Source: an uncultured beta proteobacterium (GTDB taxonomy: Bacteria > Pseudomonadota > Gammaproteobacteria > Burkholderiales > Burkholderiaceae_C). From it: a stretch of 32,635 bases of DNA. A program made the translations under genes and the position numbers. Location: positions 1 through 32,635 of the forward strand of contig CAIQBN010000615.1 of assembly GCA_903870065.1 (NCBI GenBank), given 5' to 3'. Of this stretch, positions 1 through 10,130 are shown piece by piece. The notes beneath the pieces are model-generated. The model had not been told where the DNA came from. It searched no databases and worked only from the letters and a program-made list of their open reading frames with translations. Every line of letters begins with the position of its first letter. Positions within the stretch are counted from its first letter, which is position 1.

Positions 1-767
1 CGTCATCTCTGCAAGGCGGCACCATCGAGTTCACCGTACCCCAAACCAGCACGCTGACCGGCATGGTCAAAGAATTTGAAATTCTGGACTTCCCTTTTCT
101 GTTCGCCAACGAACAGGACGCCGAAAAAGTACTTGACGGTGCGACTGGTCAGAAGCTGTTGGACAAACTGCCCGCAAAAGGACTGGTCGGCCTGGCCTAC
201 TGGGAAAACGGCTTTTTCAATGCCACTAACAGCAAGCAGCCAATCCAGAAATGGGAAGATTTTCAGGGCCTGAAATTCCGCGCCGTGCAGGCCAAGATTT
301 CGCAAGAGACCGTCAAATCGCTGGGTGCGAACCCGGTTCCTCTGGCCGTGCCCGAGCTTTACACCGCACTTGAAACCCGCACGGTCGATGGCCAGGGCAC
401 ACCTTCCGCCGTGACCGCTGCACTCAAACTCAACGAAGTGCAGAAGTACATGTCGTTGACCCGCCATTCCTATGGCGCATTCCTGCCGCTGGTGTCCAAG
501 AAATTCTGGGACACCCTGCCCCCAGCCGACCAGACCATCCTGCGTGAAGCCGCTGTGGAAACCCGATCCTTCCAGCGCAGCGTCGCGCGGGACCAGGCCA
601 AGGGCGCAGAGACTGCCATGGCTTCAAAAGGAATGTTGATCAACGACATATCGGCTGCAGAGCGCAAGCGCATGCGTGATAAGGTCAAGCCAGTGTGGGA
701 TATGTTTACCTCTGACGTTGGAGCGGACCTGGTCGCCGAAGTCATGGGCCAACTCTCCTCCAAGTGA
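1..767 (+). CDS. dctP: TRAP transporter periplasmic solute-binding protein, DctP family (5' end missing)
   Basis: The reading frame is open from base 3 at the window edge and ends with TGA at 765-767, so only the C-terminal ~254 residues are present and the signal peptide lies outside. DctP proteins capture carboxylates in the periplasm and deliver them to the DctQM permease. Visible family hallmarks are the GLKFRAVQAKI segment, whose arginine in this family usually binds the substrate carboxylate, then LGANPVPLAVPELYTALET and TVDGQGTP, and the late KKFWDTLPPADQ segment. It is followed after 31 bases by fumarylacetoacetase on the same strand, which suggests import of an aromatic or organic acid that feeds homogentisate breakdown; that is inference from context. 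No dctQ or dctM lies downstream, so the permease genes must be upstream or elsewhere. Confidence 0.9.
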   Translation, partial: SSLQGGTIEFTVPQTSTLTGMVKEFEILDFPFLFANEQDAEKVLDGATGQKLLDKLPAKGLVGLAYWENGFFNATNSKQPIQKWEDFQGLKFRAVQAKISQETVKSLGANPVPLAVPELYTALETRTVDGQGTPSAVTAALKLNEVQKYMSLTRHSYGAFLPLVSKKFWDTLPPADQTILREAAVETRSFQRSVARDQAKGAETAMASKGMLINDISAAERKRMRDKVKPVWDMFTSDVGADLVAEVMGQLSSK

Positions 768-798
768 GATAGAAATCGACCACGGGGCCATTGCAGTG

Positions 799-2127
799 AT
801 GCCATTGAACGAAACCCATAACCCCCAGTTGCGCAGCTGGGTCGAGTCTGCCAATGTGCCCGGCAGCGACTTTCCGATCCAGAACCTGCCATTTGGCGTG
901 TTCCGCATGCCGGGAAATCCCCATCTGTTTCGCGTCGGCGTAGCGATTGGCGACCAGATGGTGGACATAACAGCAGCCGAGGCGGGCGGTGTTTTTAATG
1001 GCGCTGGGGCACTGGCACAGGCCGGTGCTCAAGCATGCTGCCGGCCCAATCTCAACCCATTCATGGCCTTGGGTGCCCAGGCGTGGTCGGCGCTGCGCAT
1101 GGCGCTCTCTCAAGCCTTGCGCGAAGAATCCCCCCAGCAGGCCACCTTGCAGGCCAGTCTGCTACCGCAGGCAGGCGCAGAGTTTGCAGTGCCCGCCCAC
1201 ATTGGCGACTACACCGACTTCTACACATCAGTCCACCATGCCAGCAATATCGGCAAACTGCTGCGTCCGGACAACCCGCTACTGCCCAACTACAAGTGGA
1301 TTCCGATTGGCTACCATGGGCGCTCCTCAAGTATTGGTGTCTCGGGCCAAGCGGTGCGCCGCCCGGTCAGCCAGATCATGCGTCCCGGTGCCATCGAGCC
1401 CGTCATGGCGCCTAGCGCACGCATGGACTATGAGCTGGAGGTGGGCATTTTTATGGGTCCCGGTAACACTTTAGGCGACCCGGTTCCGCTCACACAAGCG
1501 GAGCAACACGTATTCGGCCTGTGCCTGTTTAATGACTGGTCCGCGCGCGATGTGCAGGGCTGGGAGTACCAACCGCTGGGGCCATTCCTGTCAAAGAACT
1601 TTGCCAGCACGGTGTCGCCCTGGGTAGTCACCCTGGAAGCACTGGCGCCGTTTCGCGAACCCTGGACACGAGCCGCTGGCGACCCACAACCGCTGCCTTA
1701 CCTCGACTCAGCCGAATTACGAGAGAACGGGGCCATCAACATCGAACTAGAGGTCTATATTCAAAGCGATACCATGCGCAAAGAAGGATTGCCCGAACAC
1801 CGGCTCTCGCATAGCAACTTTCGCGATGCCTACTGGTCAGTCTCTCAAATGGTGACGCACCACGCAGCCAACGGCTGCAACCTGCAGGCTGGCGACCTTT
1901 TGGGCAGCGGCACACAGTCCGGCCCCACCGAGGAGGAAGCCGGTTCGCTGATGGAGCTGTCCAAAGGCGGCAAGCAGCCATTGACCCTGCCCTCCGGGGA
2001 AACCCGCACGTTTCTTGCGGACGGAGACACCGTTATCTTTCGCGGTGCCTGCTGCGCGCCGGGGTTCGTGCGTATCGGCTTTGGCGAGGTGCGTGGCACG
2101 TTGCTGCCCGCCCACCCGATGCGGTAA
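799..2127 (+). CDS. fahA: Fumarylacetoacetase
   Basis: Hydrolyses fumarylacetoacetate to fumarate and acetoacetate, the last step of tyrosine/homogentisate catabolism, in the cytoplasm. The 442-residue product has the full-length FAH architecture, with an N-terminal SH3-like part (about 15-130) and a C-terminal hydrolase domain. By comparison with the mammalian enzyme, D140, H147 (catalytic His in DFYTSVHHASN), R156, E212 and E214 (DYELEVG), D246, Q253 and K266 (GPFLSKNF) occupy the metal and active-site positions. The frame is open further upstream, but that part overlaps dctP, and ATG 799 gives the usual N-terminus. No clear ribosome-binding site precedes it, so it may depend on translation from dctP 31 bases upstream. 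maiA follows 13 bases later. Confidence 0.95.
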   Translation: MPLNETHNPQLRSWVESANVPGSDFPIQNLPFGVFRMPGNPHLFRVGVAIGDQMVDITAAEAGGVFNGAGALAQAGAQACCRPNLNPFMALGAQAWSALRMALSQALREESPQQATLQASLLPQAGAEFAVPAHIGDYTDFYTSVHHASNIGKLLRPDNPLLPNYKWIPIGYHGRSSSIGVSGQAVRRPVSQIMRPGAIEPVMAPSARMDYELEVGIFMGPGNTLGDPVPLTQAEQHVFGLCLFNDWSARDVQGWEYQPLGPFLSKNFASTVSPWVVTLEALAPFREPWTRAAGDPQPLPYLDSAELRENGAINIELEVYIQSDTMRKEGLPEHRLSHSNFRDAYWSVSQMVTHHAANGCNLQAGDLLGSGTQSGPTEEEAGSLMELSKGGKQPLTLPSGETRTFLADGDTVIFRGACCAPGFVRIGFGEVRGTLLPAHPMR

Positions 2128-2128
2128 C

Positions 2129-2134
2129 AGGAGG
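2129..2134 (+). promoter_or_regulatory. Ribosome-binding site of maiA
   Basis: AGGAGG lies six bases before ATG 2141. It fixes the maiA start; the open frame continues upstream into the end of fahA but has no such signal there. Confidence 0.85.
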
Positions 2135-2140
2135 CATATC

Positions 2141-2788
2141 ATGCTTGCACTGCACAGCTACTTTCGCAGCTCAGCGTCCTACCGGGTGCGGATCGCGCTC
2201 AACCTCAAAGGCTTGCCGTACAGCTATGTCCCAGTCCATTTGCTCAAGGACGGTGGCCAGCAGCACACCAGTGGCTACCAGCGCGTCAACCCTGCCAAAC
2301 TGGTGCCTACACTGGTTGATGATGGTCATGCCATCGGGCAATCGCTGGCCATCATCGAATACCTGGACGAAACCCACCCTGAACCGGCATTGCTGCCCCC
2401 CGACCCGCTGGGCCGCGCACGTGTGCGCTCGCTGGCCCAATCGGTGGCCTGCGAAATCCATCCACTGAACAACCTGCGCGTGTTGCAGTACCTGGACAAT
2501 GACCTGAAAGTGGGTGAGGTCGCCAAAGGTAACTGGTATCGACATTGGATCACGTTGGGTTTTACGGCAATTGAAGCCCTGCTGGCCACCGATTCATCCA
2601 CGGGCACGTTTTGCCACGGCGATACCCCGGGGCTTGCCGACTGCTGCCTGATTCCGCAAATCGCCAACTCACGGCGCTTTGATACGCCGCTAGAGGCGTT
2701 CCCAACTATTCGACGCATTGAGCAGGCTTGCCTGGCGCTAGACAGCTTTGCCAAAGCTGCGCCTCAGCTGCAACCGGATGCGGTATAG
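2141..2788 (+). CDS. maiA: Maleylacetoacetate isomerase (zeta-class glutathione transferase)
   Basis: Converts 4-maleylacetoacetate to 4-fumarylacetoacetate with glutathione, the step before FahA. The 215-residue protein has an N-terminal thioredoxin-like GST domain with the zeta-class SSASYRVRIALNLKG motif at about 10-24, whose serine and arginine activate glutathione. NPAKLVPTLVDDG follows (cis-proline region), then QSLAIIEYLDE (glutathione gamma-glutamyl contact), and an all-helical C-terminal domain with GDTPGLADCCLIPQ at about 160-175. Length and motifs are normal for the family. It sits 13 bases behind fahA, so the two are surely cotranscribed. Maleylpyruvate isomerase of the gentisate pathway is a close relative, but the full-length FAH partner favours the homogentisate pathway. 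hmgA is not in the window. Confidence 0.95.
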   Translation: MLALHSYFRSSASYRVRIALNLKGLPYSYVPVHLLKDGGQQHTSGYQRVNPAKLVPTLVDDGHAIGQSLAIIEYLDETHPEPALLPPDPLGRARVRSLAQSVACEIHPLNNLRVLQYLDNDLKVGEVAKGNWYRHWITLGFTAIEALLATDSSTGTFCHGDTPGLADCCLIPQIANSRRFDTPLEAFPTIRRIEQACLALDSFAKAAPQLQPDAV

Positions 2789-2812
2789 CAGGTCACGCAA
2801 CACGGGGCCAAC

Positions 2813-3460
2813 TCAGCCAATCGATTGCAATGTAAGCGTTGCCGCCAACGCCACTCCCCGCGGCGCTTCGTAATCAGCCACTAGCCAGGCCCGCCGCTGG
2901 TGTGATGCTGCCCCCTGGAGTAACACTTGCACAAAGGCAATGGAAGACTTGTCGAGGGCCGCCAAAGGAGAATCCAACAAAGTGACTGCGGCTCCGCTGG
3001 CAAAGGCGGCGGCGAGAAAGACCTTTCGCTTGGTCCCGGTGGAAAGCATGTGCAAGGTTTTTTTCAGATGGGGTGCAAGGGAGAAACCGTCAATCAGGTC
3101 CGTCAGTGGTTTGCCTGCAATTGCGGGGAACCGTAAGCGCGCGTCATCCCAAAAGGCCAGCGGTGTCAATGCATCGAATGCCTGCGTCCGGGGGTCGACC
3201 CAGAACACCTGGCTGCGATAGGTCTGGCCCTGCCCGGAAAGATGGATGCCGTTAATTTGAAGGGCCCCGCTCTCAGCGGTCAACTCGGCTGCCAGCAAAC
3301 GCAGCAGCGTTGTCTTGCCCGTGTTCTCGTCACCGCCAAGCCAAAATACGCCAGGCGGGACAGCAATGGACAAGTCCTTGAACAACACATTTTTGGCAAA
3401 GCCAAAACACAGTCCTTCGCACCGCAATACGACTGTCTGCTCGAAGACCGAGACTGTCAT
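2813..3460 (-). CDS. Orphan ABC-type ATP-binding protein with degenerate catalytic motifs
   Basis: A 215-residue single ABC nucleotide-binding domain. Walker A is intact (GDENTGKT, 43-50) and the D-loop reads LAALD (166-170). The signature is LSTGT (139-143) rather than LSGGQ. Walker B ends LLDSP (161-165), with serine where nearly all ABC ATPases carry the catalytic glutamate. The switch-histidine region reads LVADYEAP (193-200) with no histidine. ATP could bind, but normal hydrolysis is doubtful. No membrane partner is encoded nearby. It lies 27 bases behind the ProQ-like gene on the same strand, so they are probably cotranscribed. Its size resembles CcmA-type or ABC-2-type ATPases, but no ccm genes are present. 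The function is unknown, and a regulatory or non-transport role is possible. Confidence 0.8.
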   Translation of the reverse strand: MTVSVFEQTVVLRCEGLCFGFAKNVLFKDLSIAVPPGVFWLGGDENTGKTTLLRLLAAELTAESGALQINGIHLSGQGQTYRSQVFWVDPRTQAFDALTPLAFWDDARLRFPAIAGKPLTDLIDGFSLAPHLKKTLHMLSTGTKRKVFLAAAFASGAAVTLLDSPLAALDKSSIAFVQVLLQGAASHQRRAWLVADYEAPRGVALAATLTLQSIG

Positions 3461-3487
3461 ATCTGCGTGCGGTCCCTGTAGGTTGGA

Positions 3488-4177
3488 TCAGGGTTGAACG
3501 GCTGGCGCACGTGCCAGCATACGCCCCACGGCGCGCGGGTCCATGCCATACATATCGGCAAATTCCTCGACTGTCTTGCCGCTCGCGTTGAACGCCTGCA
3601 GCAATGCTTCTGCCTTTGCAGCACTGGCTTCTGCTTGCGCCATGGCTTGATCCAGGACCGCATTGGCTCCCTCATCGCGGCTGTGCACCAGCTCGGCGTA
3701 GGCTAACGGGGTCAAACCCGACGCTTCAAACGCCAGCACGATGCGCTGTACCAGTTTGGGGCGCAGGTCTTCTTTGCTGCGCATCTGGCGGCGGCGAAAT
3801 ACCTCCAGCAAGGCGTGATGCACATGCTCTGGCGCCATGGCCTCCACAGCCTGGCCCATGAGATCATGGCGCTGCTCACCTGACGCAATGGCTGTCAGGT
3901 AACGGGTTGATCGGGTGTGCATAGACAGCGCGGCCTTGAGGCTGTCCTTGTCAAATGCATCGGGATGCGCTTGCAGCAGATCCTGAAAAATGCCGCGCTT
4001 CAGCGGGAGGAAAACGGCACCAAACAGTTGCGGATACAGCGCCGCCATTTTTTCCAGTACCGGAAAAACGTCGGGCTTGGCTGGGCGTTTGGGCGCTTCA
4101 GGTGTCGCGGGCACTACCGCATCAACTGGCGCGGTAGTTTCATTCGTTTCAGGGGAAGGATGCGAAGTGTCGGTCAT
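3488..4177 (-). CDS. ProQ/FinO-family RNA-binding protein
   Basis: ProQ/FinO proteins bind structured RNAs, including sRNAs and 3' ends of mRNAs, and act as RNA chaperones. The 229-residue product begins with a proline/threonine-rich tail (1-40) and then a FinO domain at about 40-150. Visible hallmarks are FPVLEKMAALYPQLFG, LPLKRGIFQDLL, and RSTRYLTAIASGEQRHDL, the basic-aromatic patch of the family. The C-terminal part (about 150-229) is an alanine-rich helical stretch, then EFADMYGMDPRAVGRML. I chose ATG 4177; an in-frame TTG at 4189 is possible, and the nearest GGAGGG (4204-4210) is too far from either to decide. The MFS gene ends 34 bases upstream and the ABC gene starts 27 bases downstream, so all three are likely one transcript. 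Confidence 0.88.
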   Translation of the reverse strand: MTDTSHPSPETNETTAPVDAVVPATPEAPKRPAKPDVFPVLEKMAALYPQLFGAVFLPLKRGIFQDLLQAHPDAFDKDSLKAALSMHTRSTRYLTAIASGEQRHDLMGQAVEAMAPEHVHHALLEVFRRRQMRSKEDLRPKLVQRIVLAFEASGLTPLAYAELVHSRDEGANAVLDQAMAQAEASAAKAEALLQAFNASGKTVEEFADMYGMDPRAVGRMLARAPAVQP

Positions 4178-4211
4178 TGGAAAAATCAAAAATCAGGCGA
4201 AAAGCCCTCCA

Positions 4212-5465
4212 TCATGCCAGCGAATGGCTGGGTTCCCTATTTTTGACGGTGCGAACACCCACGCCAAGCGCCACACCCACACTCAAAAGCAGCATCAGCG
4301 CTGCGCCCAGCAGGGTAGCGCCATACCAGCCGCGGTCCATAAACACACCAAATACCATGGGTGAAATCGCAAATCCGGTATCCAGACCCGAGTAAACAAG
4401 GCCGTAGACACGTCCTGTGGCGCCCTTGGGCGTGGCCTTTTTGATCATCATGTCACGCGACGGCCCGCCAATGCCCACTGCAAAACCGGTGGATGCTAAA
4501 ACCACCATGGTGGCGGTCGCGCCTAAGAGACCCGTTCCGCAAAAGGCAAGCAGCACAGCACCTGTAGCCATGGCCATGGCCACAACGCGGTCGCTATTGA
4601 CAGCACGCGCCGCGATAAAGCCGCCAACGAACATCCCTACCGCGCCACACAGCATGTAGGCTGTGATCGTATAGGTTGCTGCCTCAAAGCTAATGCCGTG
4701 CATGGCCTTCAGGATAGAAACTGCAAAACTCTGCACCACGGCCAATGTCATTGTGGAGAGTAAGAAGAAGCCGAAACACCACCACACTACAGGCAGCTTC
4801 ATGAACGCCATGTCATGTTCCGCACTTCCTTGCGCAATCGCGTGCGGGTCACGGGCGACCACCCGGGTGCTCAACTTGTCGCGGTGCGCAAAGAGCAGGG
4901 CCGCGATAGCGATGTACATCAACGCAGCGGCACCATAGGCATTGCGCCAGCCGATTGTGGCGCCCAAGCCGGCAAAAAAAACTGGCGCCGCGGCCCAACC
5001 CAAGTTGCCAGTCAGCCCGTGGGCACTAAACGCATGCCCCAGCCTTGGCGCAGATACCCTCTGGTTCAAAATCGTGAAGTCCACCGGATGAAACGTGGCA
5101 TTGCCCAAGCCCGCCAGGGCAGCCACCAGCAACAAGCCGGTGTATCCAGTTACCAATGCCGCGGCAACGCAGGCGGCAATAAAAATACCCATCGCCGTAA
5201 ACAGCAAAGGTCGCGCGCCCAAGCGGTCTACTACGAAGCCGGCGCTGGCCTGCCCCACACCGGAAACCACAAAAAAAGTGGTCATCAACAAGCCCAATTC
5301 CGAGTAGCTCAGGCCAAACTCCAGCATGAAAACGGGGAACAACAGCGGCAACAACAAGTGCCCAAAATGCGAGCTGGCATGCGCCAGGCCCACCAGGCCA
5401 ATGATGGCGGCGTCTTGCCTCAACGGGACGGAATCGGCATGCGCCGTGACAGTGGTGGAACTCAT
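4212..5465 (-). CDS. Major facilitator superfamily transporter
   Basis: A 417-residue integral inner-membrane protein with about 12 predicted hydrophobic segments. Between segments 2 and 3 it has the MFS motif-A remnant GFVVDRLGARPLL. The N-terminal HASSHFGHLLLPLLFP segment resembles fosmidomycin-resistance-like (Fsr) and related exporters, but that likeness is only suggestive. The substrate is unknown. ATG 5465 is preferred over an in-frame TTG at 5516, whose extra residues are arginine/cysteine-rich and unlike a transporter start. It heads the likely MFS-proQ-ABC operon and is divergent from dsbB across about 255 bases. Confidence 0.88.
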   Translation of the reverse strand: MSSTTVTAHADSVPLRQDAAIIGLVGLAHASSHFGHLLLPLLFPVFMLEFGLSYSELGLLMTTFFVVSGVGQASAGFVVDRLGARPLLFTAMGIFIAACVAAALVTGYTGLLLVAALAGLGNATFHPVDFTILNQRVSAPRLGHAFSAHGLTGNLGWAAAPVFFAGLGATIGWRNAYGAAALMYIAIAALLFAHRDKLSTRVVARDPHAIAQGSAEHDMAFMKLPVVWWCFGFFLLSTMTLAVVQSFAVSILKAMHGISFEAATYTITAYMLCGAVGMFVGGFIAARAVNSDRVVAMAMATGAVLLAFCGTGLLGATATMVVLASTGFAVGIGGPSRDMMIKKATPKGATGRVYGLVYSGLDTGFAISPMVFGVFMDRGWYGATLLGAALMLLLSVGVALGVGVRTVKNREPSHSLA

Positions 5466-5720
5466 GTGAAAGTAGTATCGCGCAGCCCGTGGCGCTGACC
5501 TGCAACAATAAAGCAAAAATTACCGAATTCCAGACAATATCCGGGAGTCGTTAGCGTTTCAGTACGCTGACCATAGGCAACAGGGCGTTTGCCGATCAAC
5601 CGATGGAGTGGGTGTCCCATGGTAAGGTCGCATGTTGGCGCCCAACCCAAAGGCGTGTGCCATTGGCGCCCCGCCTGGCGCTCATGTTGGAGGAACCTGG
5701 GCGCTAAGCATCGACTAATC

Positions 5721-6140
5721 ATGAAAATTTCCATTTGGACATTGGTTTTCCTTGCCTGGCTGATTGCCGCCGCGTCAACGCTGGGTGCGCTTTTTTTGGG
5801 TGAGGTCATGGGGCTTGTGCCATGCGTGTTGTGTTGGTATCAACGAGTCGCGATGTTTCCCTTGGTGGTGGTGCTGGCCGTGGGGTTGTTATCGCTTGAC
5901 GCAAAGGTAGTGCGTTACGCCTTGCCATTTGCCATTGCGGGCCTGTTAATAGCCGCCTACCAGCTATTGCTGATGGCGGGCTTCATTCCGCAAGGCATGG
6001 CGCCCTGTACCGAAGGAGTGCCTTGCGCGAAAATACAGGCACAGTGGTTTGGTTTCGTCACCATACCGATGCTCTCCTTTATCGCATTTTTGTCTATCAA
6101 TTTTCTCTTGGCACTGAGTTGCCGTCGACCAAGGCCATGA
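5721..6140 (+). CDS. dsbB: Disulfide bond formation protein, DsbB/BdbC type
   Basis: Membrane quinone reductase that reoxidises a DsbA-like thiol oxidase. The 139-residue product has four hydrophobic segments and two redox cysteine pairs facing the periplasm: C35-V-L-C38 followed by WYQR, the classic DsbB/BdbC motif, and C96/C102 in APCTEGVPC. The short spacing in the second pair and the total length match the compact BdbC type rather than E. coli DsbB. ATG 5721 gives the normal N-terminus; the frame is open further upstream but arginine/tryptophan-rich there. The only GGAGGA (5688-5693) is 27 bases away, so the translation signal is unclear. The gene overlaps the next by ATGA (6137-6140). 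Confidence 0.9.
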   Translation: MKISIWTLVFLAWLIAAASTLGALFLGEVMGLVPCVLCWYQRVAMFPLVVVLAVGLLSLDAKVVRYALPFAIAGLLIAAYQLLLMAGFIPQGMAPCTEGVPCAKIQAQWFGFVTIPMLSFIAFLSINFLLALSCRRPRP

Positions 6141-6793
6141 AACAGAAAAAACTATTGCTCATCACAAGCTTCTTGCTGATTTTGGTATTTATTGCTGGTG
6201 CGTTCCTTTATAAACAGCAACAGGCTCAACTCGCGTCGCAACGGGTTGCGCAAAACCGCGCGGTCTTGGAACGTTCCCATGCTCAAAGCTTTGGAAGCCC
6301 TAACGCGCCAGTTCATATCGTTGAGTTTTTTGATCCGGCGTGCGAGACCTGCCGCGATTTTTACCCCCTGGTGAAGAAGATGTTGGCCGCCCATCCCGGC
6401 AAGATCAAGCTCACCGTGCGGTATGCGCCATTGCATCCTGGATCGGACCAGGTTGTTAAGGTTATTGAGGCGTCAAGAAAGCAGAACATGTTCCAACCAA
6501 CGTTGGAAGCACTGTTTGCCTCGCAGCACCATTGGGTCATCAACCACAAATCCCAATTTCAACTCATCTGGGATCCACTCAGTGGACTGCCCCTGGACCT
6601 CCGTCGCCTTCAATCCGACATGAACTCGCAAGAAGTCAATCAAGTCGTGGCACAGGACATCGCTGACGCAAAAACCCTGAATGTCACGAAGACACCAGAG
6701 TTTTTTGTCAACGGCAAAGCTCTTCCCAGCTTCGGGTACGAGGAATTGAAGAAACTGGTCGACGATGCACTGGCCAATACCGAAGCCAAGTAG
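6137..6793 (+). CDS. Membrane-anchored DsbA-like thiol oxidoreductase (CETC active site)
   Basis: A 218-residue protein with an N-terminal signal anchor (about 6-24) and a periplasmic thioredoxin-fold domain. The active site is C69-E-T-C72 in FFDPACETCRDF, and the cis-proline loop is KTPEFFVNG (T186-P187). The CETC dipeptide differs from the CPHC of canonical DsbA and recalls BdbD-type proteins, the usual partners of BdbC-like DsbB. The ATGA overlap with dsbB strongly implies one transcript, coupled translation and a dedicated redox pair. It ends just before clpB, which converges on it. The client proteins are unknown. Confidence 0.88.
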   Translation: MKQKKLLLITSFLLILVFIAGAFLYKQQQAQLASQRVAQNRAVLERSHAQSFGSPNAPVHIVEFFDPACETCRDFYPLVKKMLAAHPGKIKLTVRYAPLHPGSDQVVKVIEASRKQNMFQPTLEALFASQHHWVINHKSQFQLIWDPLSGLPLDLRRLQSDMNSQEVNQVVAQDIADAKTLNVTKTPEFFVNGKALPSFGYEELKKLVDDALANTEAK

Positions 6794-6811
6794 CCCATTG
6801 AATAGGGGCTA
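6791..6811. terminator. Possible weak bidirectional terminator between the dsbA-like gene and clpB
   Basis: An inverted repeat TAGCCC / GGGCTA (6-bp arms, 9-base loop) begins at the stop codon of the dsbA-like gene and lies in the 26-base gap to the clpB stop. There is no clean T-run on either side, so termination efficiency is uncertain. Confidence 0.35.
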
Positions 6812-6819
6812 CTTGCGTT

Positions 6820-9420
<2,601 letters not shown>

Positions 9421-9442
9421 ATAAAACCTCCGGTTGCCACTG

Positions 9443-9470
9443 AACTTGGGACCTTCCATTCGTTTTCAAG
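9443..9470 (-). promoter_or_regulatory. Candidate sigma-32 heat-shock promoter of clpB
   Basis: Reading the minus strand, CTTGAAA (9470-9464) is followed after 13 bases by CCCAAGTT (9450-9443), close to the sigma-32 pattern CTTGAAA ... CCCCATNT. Transcription would start some 10-15 bases before the ribosome-binding site of clpB, whose homologues are classic heat-shock genes. Confidence 0.6.
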
Positions 9471-9507
9471 AGTCCCGAGGGCAATGCCTTCTGACTAAAA
9501 TCAATCC

Positions 9508-10110
9508 ATGGACATACGCCAACTCTCTGTACGCTACCATTTGGAACAGGATCGTATTCTTGTGCGCATCAACACCAGCGCGGGTGAAGAAATCCAAATG
9601 TGGCTGACGCGGAACATGACACTTCGGTTGTGGCCATTGATCAACCGTGTGGTCATCGACCACTTTGCGATTCCCGCCGATGCGGTAACCGATGGTTTTG
9701 TAGACCTGAATGCGATGGATGCACGTTCCCGGGAAATGCTGGCTGACTTACGTCGGCAAGAGGTCGTTGAACGCGCAGATTTCAGTACGCCATACCGTGT
9801 TGACAATTCGCATCGCCCGCTTGGTGACACGCCGCTCTTGGTTACGGAGGTCAACCTGACTCCCAAGCCCGATGGCAATCTGCAATTGAACTTCAAGGAG
9901 TTGCTGCAGGAGCCACCGTCTTCGCGGGGTTTTCAGCTCGACATGGGTACGGATCTCGTTTTTTCCGTCATTCAATTGTTGCACCATGCCATTGAGCAGT
10001 CCCGATGGCAAATTGAATCACCATCCGCGGCATCTGGCAGCGCAGCGCAAGAAGCGGCCGATGAAATTGATCTCAGTCCACACGCGGAACGCCCCACTTA
10101 CCTCAACTAA
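9508..10110 (+). CDS. Conserved protein of unknown function divergent from clpB
   Basis: I do not recognise a named family. The 200-residue product has no signal peptide or membrane segment, so it is probably cytoplasmic. The N-terminal part (about 1-45) looks beta-rich: QLSVRYHLEQDRILVRIN, then EEIQMWLTRNMTLRLWP, a pattern I associate with uncharacterised betaproteobacterial proteins. The middle (70-110) is charged, about 112-130 may form two further strands (LLVTEVNLTPKPDGNLQLNF), and the C-terminus is low in complexity (alanine/serine, then acidic). ATG 9508 is the first start after the clpB promoter region; no strong ribosome-binding site is visible. The 87-base gap it shares with clpB could allow co-regulation by heat shock, but no promoter facing this way is evident. 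Confidence 0.75.
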   Translation: MDIRQLSVRYHLEQDRILVRINTSAGEEIQMWLTRNMTLRLWPLINRVVIDHFAIPADAVTDGFVDLNAMDARSREMLADLRRQEVVERADFSTPYRVDNSHRPLGDTPLLVTEVNLTPKPDGNLQLNFKELLQEPPSSRGFQLDMGTDLVFSVIQLLHHAIEQSRWQIESPSAASGSAAQEAADEIDLSPHAERPTYLN

Positions 10111-10130
10111 GGATTGTTCCGGGCAATAAT

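Noticed and set aside
5603-5707. A 34-codon upstream frame ending 13 bases before dsbB, possibly a leader peptide
   Set aside because: No ribosome-binding site precedes it, composition is random-looking, and nothing supports translation.
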